A DNA stretch of 64,000 nucleotides from Climacium dendroides. Its lineage: Eukaryota > Streptophyta > Bryopsida > Hypnales > Climaciaceae. Positions 57,351-64,000 of the stretch are shown here, piece after piece. The stretch covers positions 471,501 to 535,500 of the forward strand of contig OX467083.1 in assembly GCA_950106755.1 (NCBI GenBank). Reading direction: 5' to 3'. The stretch's first letter is position 1. The number at the start of each line of letters is the position of its first letter. Made by a program: the position numbers and the translations under genes. Under the pieces are notes generated by a model that worked only from the letters and a program-made list of their open reading frames with translations, had not been told where the DNA came from and did no database searches.

Positions 57351-58887
57351 TTAAGCAACTCATGGAGGAGGCTACTACTAAAGTAAACCCTTAAATATTC
57401 TCCTTTTCAATTAGTTCTCCTAATTATCAACTCTAAATTCTAGCCAAACCATATAATAGATTCAAAACATTAAGGTTAGATTTCCATTCAAGTTTAGTTG
57501 CAAAAACTTGTAAAGTCAATCCATAGCTTTCTAAGGGTATATTAAATTTCAAAAATTCATAAAAATTGAAGGAGTTAGGCTTGGATGAAGTTTGGGAACA
57601 AAATGGATGAAGATTAGCCAAATTCATCCAATCAAGACAAAAATAAAGTAGTAAAAATCTGAAGTCCAAAAGTGAAATTAGGAGTGAATGTTAAATTAGA
57701 AAACAAGCAAGACTAGCAAATGAAAATTTTAATATATCACCTAGCAGTCAAAATTCATCCATAGATAACTTTTACTAAAAAAGCTCAAACTTGAAGTAAC
57801 TTAGCAAGATAGATGGCTAAAATCAAGCTCTTTAAGAAACACATATTAGAAGTTTAAAAATAGTAACTGATTAGAAGTAGTTCTATGCCTTCATTAAAAT
57901 TAAAAGATGATTGAACTAAAAAACTTTGAAGATAATCCAAGAACAAATTTAGATTTAAAACTTTGTAAAAGAATCTTAGAGAAGATCAAAAATAGATTAA
58001 ACTTTTAAGAAAATATAAAAACCTAGAGGATATAGAGGGATGAAGTTTGGAATATAAAATGGATGAAACCAAATGGAGTTTGTCCGTCCAAGATCAAATT
58101 TAAAATTTTGACATTAGGTGTTAACACAAACCCTTAGCAAAAATCCCAAGTCAAGTTAAACCTAGGAGTCACTAAAAAAAGGATGGACAAAGTTTATAGT
58201 GCCCTTTCAAAGGTCGAACTTCATCTGCTCATAACTTTCTCTAAAAGTGTCCAACTTCAATGAACTTTATGTTTTTAGAAAGGACATGAGCTAATCTCTC
58301 ACTTATAATAGATAAATTAGGACTATAGATTCTTGTTTTTAGAATCACCATAGCTTTGCTTGGCGTTGGAAACTAGCCAAGTTGTGTTACTTTCATCTTT
58401 GGATGGTCCTTTTGCAAGTTTAGGACATGTTAGGTAGTTGAAAAAGATTCATTCATTAGAAGGCACAATGAACAACACCTAGACACCTATTTAGCATAAC
58501 ATTCCACACTAACTTAAAATTTGGTTGTCTTTGTGAAATTACCAAAAATGGACAATTAAATCCCCACACACTTTCACTTTCAATGTATTGATGTGTTGTT
58601 AGTTATTATGTCACTTTACACTTTTAACTACATTAGAATAAAAAACAAGTGCAATTGGAAACCCTACTAGATTCCAATTGAGTGGCCACACATGTCTTCT
58701 ACGTTATCTGAGAGAACGACCCTGTTACATCAGAAGATGTGACATACCTTGTTGATGTGATATTAAAGAGGGCCGAGTGCAACAACACCCGCACAATTGT
58801 TCGGGGTTCAGATTAGACGAGCAGCGTCAAGGGTATCAGGCATTCGCGAGGAGAACAACTACTGTACCGTTTCCGCAAAGGAGGGAA
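57351..58887. other. AT-rich intergenic stretch, no gene
   Basis: Many stops in all frames, no conserved blocks seen. Confidence 0.5.
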
Positions 58888-59144
58888 CCCTCGACACTAA
58901 GTCCCCGGCGATTTCAAGGAAACGCCGGGCAGGCCATGCCTGCCCGCCCAAAAAAATAAAAAGAGCCCCCTGTATTGAACCGATTTTTCAGAATTTCTGC
59001 ACTCCCCGGAAGTAATTCGGGGCCTCTGATTGCAAATATGAGTTCAGAATTTCAAAAAAATAAAAAATAAAAAATTTCAGTGTTTTCTACGGGCAGGGGC
59101 AGGCAGGCGTTTTGGCAAATCTGCCGGGGACTTAGTGCCGAGGG
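58888..59144. mobile_element. 257-bp foldback MITE
   Basis: Ends CCCTCGACACTAAGTCCCCG and CGGGGACTTAGTGCCGAGGG are inverted repeats that continue inward through GGC..AACGCC and GGCAGG blocks. Non-coding. Near the 5' side of the OSB/PPR locus. Confidence 0.8.
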
Positions 59145-61300
59145 AGGGAGACCAGAGCAAGCGTCGAGCAGGAATGGACATGGTGAGAGTGGTTGGGGAC
59201 TCCTTGATCTCAAGCTCGCGAGCTTTTGCAGAGCAAGAGTGCTGCATGCTGCACGTATGGCTGTTGTGGTGAATTGAGGGCTCAAGGAGGGAGATTTCTC
59301 GTACTGTTGTGTTAGGATGACTGAATGTTGGAAGTAGTACTGCGATGCCCGCTTGTCCAGGATTTGTAGTGGGATTCTGACTTGTTTCTCTGCTCGGGCA
59401 GTTGGTTTGGAGCCATTTTAATTTGAGCTCGTGGGAGTGTGTTGGAAATTGTAGGACGGAGGTGAGATGCCAGCTGGAGAAAGGTTGTATCGACCTTTCC
59501 TGCTCTTACTACAGGAGAGTAGAGTAGCGCTTGTTCCTTCGGAGCTTGTGGAGCGCGCGAGTAATTAATTTGCTGATTGATGATATCTTGCTGCGCAATT
59601 AGTGCAGTGCAATTCAAATAGCAGGTCCTCTAATTCATCCCTGTTTTTTTTGGCTTAGGAGCAGATATGGGAGTTTCACAGAAATGAGCCGTTTCCCGAA
59701 CTAGGGTTTAGGATTTTCGCTTGAGGAAATATATTCAACTTCGAATTGGGAACTCGTTGCTGTCCGTGGCAATCAGTATATCTATAAGTTATTCAATGCT
59801 GATGACTGCGTGATTCCAGTCTTCGAACCTCGAAAGAAGCATGGGCCTGCAAGAGAAGAACACTGATTCATGTCTTTCCGGATTAGTACTTATTCCCGGC
59901 AAAGCTAGAAAGAACTGCTCAAAGTGTGTACTATAGATGTGGAGTGAGCTGCAACAGAGTTCAGTGGCAGCAGCCTGGATTTAGGGCCGGTAAGATGTAC
60001 CGAACCGATTGAGAACTCACGTTTGTGTTGCAGAGTCGAAAGCGACTTTGCTATCACCTTTGTTTGCTTCACATTTGAACGATGTGCTGAAAATGGCCAA
60101 ATCGGTGCCACATATGCTGATTCCTGTCATATTCACCCAATACGAGGTATCGTCATATGTCAGAATAGGAGTGCACGTGTGCACCATGGGGCAGGAGATT
60201 GGGCAGCGCGAACAGCAGGGAGGAAGTCAAAGTTGTGTCAGACTGGTAGGGAACGAGACAAGTCGAAATCACATTCCGGGAACTGGATTGAGCGATCTGG
60301 CTGGGTTGGGGATTGGGTTCTGACCCCTGTCGCGGTTCATGGATGTGTTATGACTAATTCTGATAGGTTTTCATGCATATTTCTATATATGTCATTCAAA
60401 CGATCTAATTTAATTAGTCTTGTCATTTATATAAGGGAAAACTGTAATTTAGTTTGAACCTAAGTTTTTGATGACCCTCTTTGAAGCGATGGTAATTTTC
60501 AATAGTCAAGTCCGTTGACTGGGGTTGTATACTAATCAATGGGTGTATGTTGGATTCTTGCCTCAGCAATTGATTGATCCCGTAGACGGAGCTGCTCCTC
60601 GTGAAGCTGCAGTGGAGGTTTGCCGTCCTTGGGCAGCTTGTCTTGCTTCATCTGGCCGCCGGAAGCGTCAGGTATGCGGTTTTGCTTGCGGACTTTATTT
60701 AATGTGTTCGGGTTTTCGGGATTGGAGGTAGTAGCAGATTTTTCGCACATGTAGTTTTCTCAATTTGATGTGTTTCTGTCCACAGGTTCAATTCTGAGGT
60801 CCATTCCGGCGTTGGTCTTTGTGATGTTCTTCTTAGTAACAGTTAGTGTGAATTGGTTTCTGTAATGCAGGCAGATAGTGATGGGACTGCCACCTCAATT
60901 GGTGTCGTGGGATTTAGATTGTAGTCAACAATTGCAGTGCAGGAGAGAACTGAGAGGCTTTTTGTCGGTGCGTGGACTAGGTGGTGCACAGGTGAGTGAA
61001 TTAAGCGGTTGGATGACTTGTGACATGGGTTGGACTACTGTGGTGGTGGTCATGCTGACAACAAATGTGTCGAAATATGAGGTCTCCTTTACATCAATGT
61101 TTGATAAAGAGGTTGTCACATTTTTCCAACCGTAATTGGGTATGAGCCTGGTTGACGGAACCCTAAACCCCGGTATTGATGGGAAGAGTGTGCTTTGAAT
61201 GGTACGAAGTTGCTTATCAACAGAGTGTTGACGTTTGTGTACCCAGGGTATCTGTGCAATCTCAGTCTTCAGGTCTCCATGGCCTATCTACCCTTCTTTA
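59145..61300 (+). other. Possible 5' exons and introns of the OSB-like gene
   Basis: Short GC-richer blocks with acceptor/donor-like edges, for example 60569-60671 (ending before GTATGC), suggest 5' exons, but I could not chain them or find the OB-fold strands with confidence. No other gene seen. Confidence 0.35.
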
Positions 61301-61493
61301 TCCCTGCCCTTGTCCTCTCACGTACGAGGCAATGGACCAATCCGGTGTTCACCATTTTCATCAGTTTGGAAGAGATCATCTTCGAATTCCAATGCTTCAG
61401 GTATGTATCATATGCCTATCGTCACAGAAAGAGTTTGCCTCTCCTGGTGAGAATGTGACTGACATGGGTAAATGCATGTTACGGTGGATTCAG

Positions 61494-62014
61494 GTGAACT
61501 ACAGTCGGTTGAAGAACTTTGGAAAGAGTACTTCGCGGATCCTACGCAGTGGTGGGACAACAGAGCTGACAAGGTATGACTAGATGAAAGAAAGCGGATC
61601 CAATACTCGGCTCAACAAGTGACGGGACGTTTCTTGCTTGTGCAAGGCCATGGGCACTTGAGGGCACTTCGTAAAGCAACAAGTATGAAATTGCGTTGTT
61701 TGCTGTCATTGAGTGGAGTGAACACTGCTCAGATCATTGCAGTGTCATCAACAAATATTCCTGGAATATTGATTGTTAGATGCAAGATGAATATGAGACA
61801 GTTTTGTAGGTTCTGATCATGGGTTGTGGTGCCTACAGAGGAATCCTAGATCACCTGACTTTAGACATAAGGTGGCAAGGAAAGCACTTTGGATATATGG
61901 CTGGTCAACTCCACCATGGGTAAAGGCAATGCTCAACTTGACAACTGAAGGGAGAATGCAACCTCCTGTTGATTATCGCTCCAAAGATTCTCAAGACACA
62001 ACAGAAGGAGACAG
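61494..62014 (+). CDS. OSB-type (organellar single-stranded DNA-binding) C-terminal exons, PDF motif
   Basis: Exons 61494-61573 and 61839-62014. They read SVEELWKEYFADPTQWWDNR then ADK|RNPRSPDFRHKVARKALW, joining in phase 0. This is the PDF motif of plant OSB proteins, which bind single-stranded DNA in mitochondria or plastids and restrain recombination. The preceding exon (ending at 61400 before GTATGT) joins in phase and gives a Ser/Asn-rich linker, as in OSB proteins. The second exon ends at ACAG|GTAACT and would splice in frame to the PPR exon at 62323; read straight on, it stops at once (GACAGGTAA). Confidence 0.7.
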
Positions 62015-62322
62015 GTAACTTTAGGAATTGAGTTGGCTACCTTGTCTAGTGACTAGAGTAGGTAGAAATATGTGATTTTGGGTGAGTTTAAGGATTTTTG
62101 TGTGTGCAATATGCTCTGTTCTTCCTTTTGGTTATTGGGTGCACTTAAAGTGGAATGATTTGCAGTGAATTGCTATGTGTGTGAGAGATATTAAGAATTC
62201 AAATGGATGAATGCAAATTTGTGGATGTTGAAATATGTGAGTACTGGGCATTAGTGGTCTTGCACCCTTTCGCTGTTCTTCTTTCGAAGTGATATCTATT
62301 GAAGAATCTATTGATGAATCAG

Positions 62323-64000
62323 GCTATCTAAGGGCTACAATGGAAGAAGATGCATTGTGCCTAGTACTGCAAGAGAGTCGAGGCATATTGTACCGGGTGG
62401 TGGCGGTAGTATGTCCTTGAAAACTGCAAGAAGCACGACTGAAGCAATTGGTAATTTGAAGAATGGACTAGAACAAGGCATGGCCATCGACTCGTTTATG
62501 TATGTTGAAGTTTTGAGACGGTGCTTGAAGGAGGAAAACCTTAATGTTAATGTCGCGAAGCAGGTTCACGATTACATCAACCAGAGTGGAATGGAGCAAA
62601 ATAGATATGTGGCAAACAACCTAGTGAGCGTGTATATCAGGTGTGAAGAATTGGAGGATGCACGTGGAGTGTTTGATAAACTTGTGAACAAGAACGTGTT
62701 CAGTTGGAACATTATGATTGGAGGTTATGCAAAGCACAATCATGCTGACAAAGCAATGGAACTTTTCAATCAAATGTGCCAAAGCGGGGTCCAGCCAGAT
62801 GCATTTACTTTCTCGAGCATCCTGAAGGCATGTGCCGATCTATCAGCTTTGCAGTGGGGCAAAGAAGTTCATGCGTATGTAAGGCATGCTGGGCTTGAAT
62901 CAGATGTGCGTGTGGGCAATGCGCTTGTTCGCATGTATGCAAATTGTGGCAGTATCGATGATGCCCGAGTAGTTTTCTGGCGAATGGAGGAACACGACGT
63001 GATCTCATGGAACATAATGATCGGTGGGCTTGCACAGCATGGATTTGAGCAGGAGGCATATGAACTCCTTCTCCAAATGCAAAGAGAGGGCTGTGTACCA
63101 AACGTAACTACCTATGTGAGCATTCTGAGTCTGCGTGCATGCGCAGGGGCTTTGGAGTGGGTGAAGGAGGTTCACAGGCATGTCCTGAAAGCGGGACTTG
63201 AGTCGGATTTGCGTGTGGGCACTGCGCTTGTCCACATGTATGGAAAGTATGGCAGTTTGGATGATGCTCGGCTAGTTTTCGACCGGATGGAGGATCGTGA
63301 TGTGATCACGTGGACCGTGCTGATTGGTGGACTTGCACAACATGGATGTGGGCAAGAAGCATATGAACTGTTTATGCAAATGCAAAGGGAAGGCTTGGAA
63401 CCCGATGCATTCACGTTTGCGAGCATTCTGAATCCGTGTTCAAGCGCAGGGGCTTTGGAGTGGGTGAAGGAGGTTCACAGGCATGTCCTGAAAGCGGGAC
63501 TTGAGTCGGATTTGCGTGTGGGCAATGCGCTTGTCCACATGTATGGAAAGTGTGGCAGTTTGGATGATGCTCGGCTAGTTTTCGACCGGATGGACGATCG
63601 TGATGTGATCACATGGACCGTGATGATTGGTGGACTTGCACAACATGGGTGTGGGAGTGAAGCATTTGGACTGCTTCTTCAAATGAAACAGGAAGGCCTG
63701 GAACCCAATGCATTCACGTTTGCGAGCATTCTGAATCCGTGTTCAAGCCCAGGGGCTTTGGAGTGGGTGAAGGAGGTTCACAGGCAGGTCCTGAAAGCGG
63801 GACTTGAGTCGGATTTGCGTGTGGGCAATGCGCTTGTCCACATGTATGGAAAGTGTGGCAGTTTGGATGATGCTCGGCTAGTTTTCGACCGGATGGAGGA
63901 TCGTGATGTGATCACGTGGAACGTGATGATTGGTGGACTTGCCGAACACGGATGTGGGCAAGATGCATATGAACTGTTTATGCAAATGCGAAGGGAAGGC
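62323..64000 (+). CDS. PLS-class pentatricopeptide repeat protein (partial, runs off the window)
   Basis: One open frame from an acceptor at 62322 (ATCAG) to the window end without a stop; a good internal ATG is at 62411. PPR proteins bind organellar RNA, one base per repeat, and PLS-class members usually guide C-to-U editing through a C-terminal E/DYW domain, which would lie beyond the window. Repeats are clear from VAKQVHDYINQSGM onward: ANNLVSVYIRCEELEDARGV, NVFSWNIMIGGYAKH, then repeated KEVHRHVLKAGLESDLRVG, NALVHMYGKCGSLDDARLV, DVITWTVMIGGLAQHG. The wording closely resembles moss DYW-type PPR proteins. The later units are nearly identical at DNA level with a 303-bp period. Confidence 0.9.
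63141..64000 (+). repeat. 303-bp tandem units inside the PPR gene
   Basis: The word GGGGCTTTGGAGTGGGTGAA recurs at a spacing of exactly 303 bp (near 63146, 63449, 63752). One unit is one P-L-S triplet (101 codons). High identity points to recent expansion. Confidence 0.9.

Overview
The window looks like transposon-dense nuclear DNA of a moss. The reasons are a PLS-class PPR gene at the right edge with moss-style repeats, an OSB-type exon pair beside it, plant TTTAGGG telomere-like tracts, short GT-AG introns, and plant-type CACTA, Mutator-like (MULE) and MITE elements. I see no prokaryotic or organellar gene order, no rRNA, no tRNA and no CRISPR. Nothing could be searched, so family names rest on motifs I can read.

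Layout: (1) 0.4-12.4 kb holds two near-identical CACTA 5'/3' end copies (384-2223 and 8858-10697). Between them lie a decayed FCP1-like phosphatase gene, an acidic coiled-coil pseudogene and a fragment of an amino-methyltransferase-like exon; a shrunken PUX11-like (UBX-domain) gene follows at 10.8-11.8 kb. (2) 12,458-33,146 appears to be one complete ~20.7-kb Mutator-like element, bounded by inverted terminal sequences and an exact 9-bp duplication (TTTGAATGA). (3) 33.1-36.8 kb holds two MITE-like foldbacks, a CACTA ORF fragment, a ~230-bp tandem repeat and a CACTA terminus. (4) 36,815-54,220 is a second, left-truncated copy of the same large element in mirror orientation. (5) 54.2-57.35 kb is a CACTA-like non-autonomous element. 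(6) 57.4-64 kb is host DNA with a 257-bp foldback MITE, OSB-like exons and a PPR gene running off the window.

The main discovery candidate is the large MULE. Both copies have the same gene order: a DDE/SWIM transposase, a divergently transcribed small ORF, tandem repeats, an array of 70-85-bp hairpins with a TCGGATCCGA-like core, an acidic protein, a ParB/sulfiredoxin-fold-like protein carrying a DGNHR motif, and a beta-class (motif order IV...X-I) amino-methyltransferase-like protein whose catalytic DPPY is replaced by D-x-Q-E-N. Bacteria and phages often fuse ParB and N6/N4 methyltransferase domains; here the pair sits in a eukaryotic transposon with palindromic sites. In both copies a CCGGA-rich element with a retro-element-like ORF lies between the ParB-like and methyltransferase-like genes, in opposite relative orientation.

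Most genes of these elements carry a few in-frame stops but few or no frameshifts, and most stops that can be compared with a paralogue are C-to-T or G-to-A changes. The methyltransferase-like gene of copy 1 (12,951-15,156) is fully open across five consistently spliced exons.
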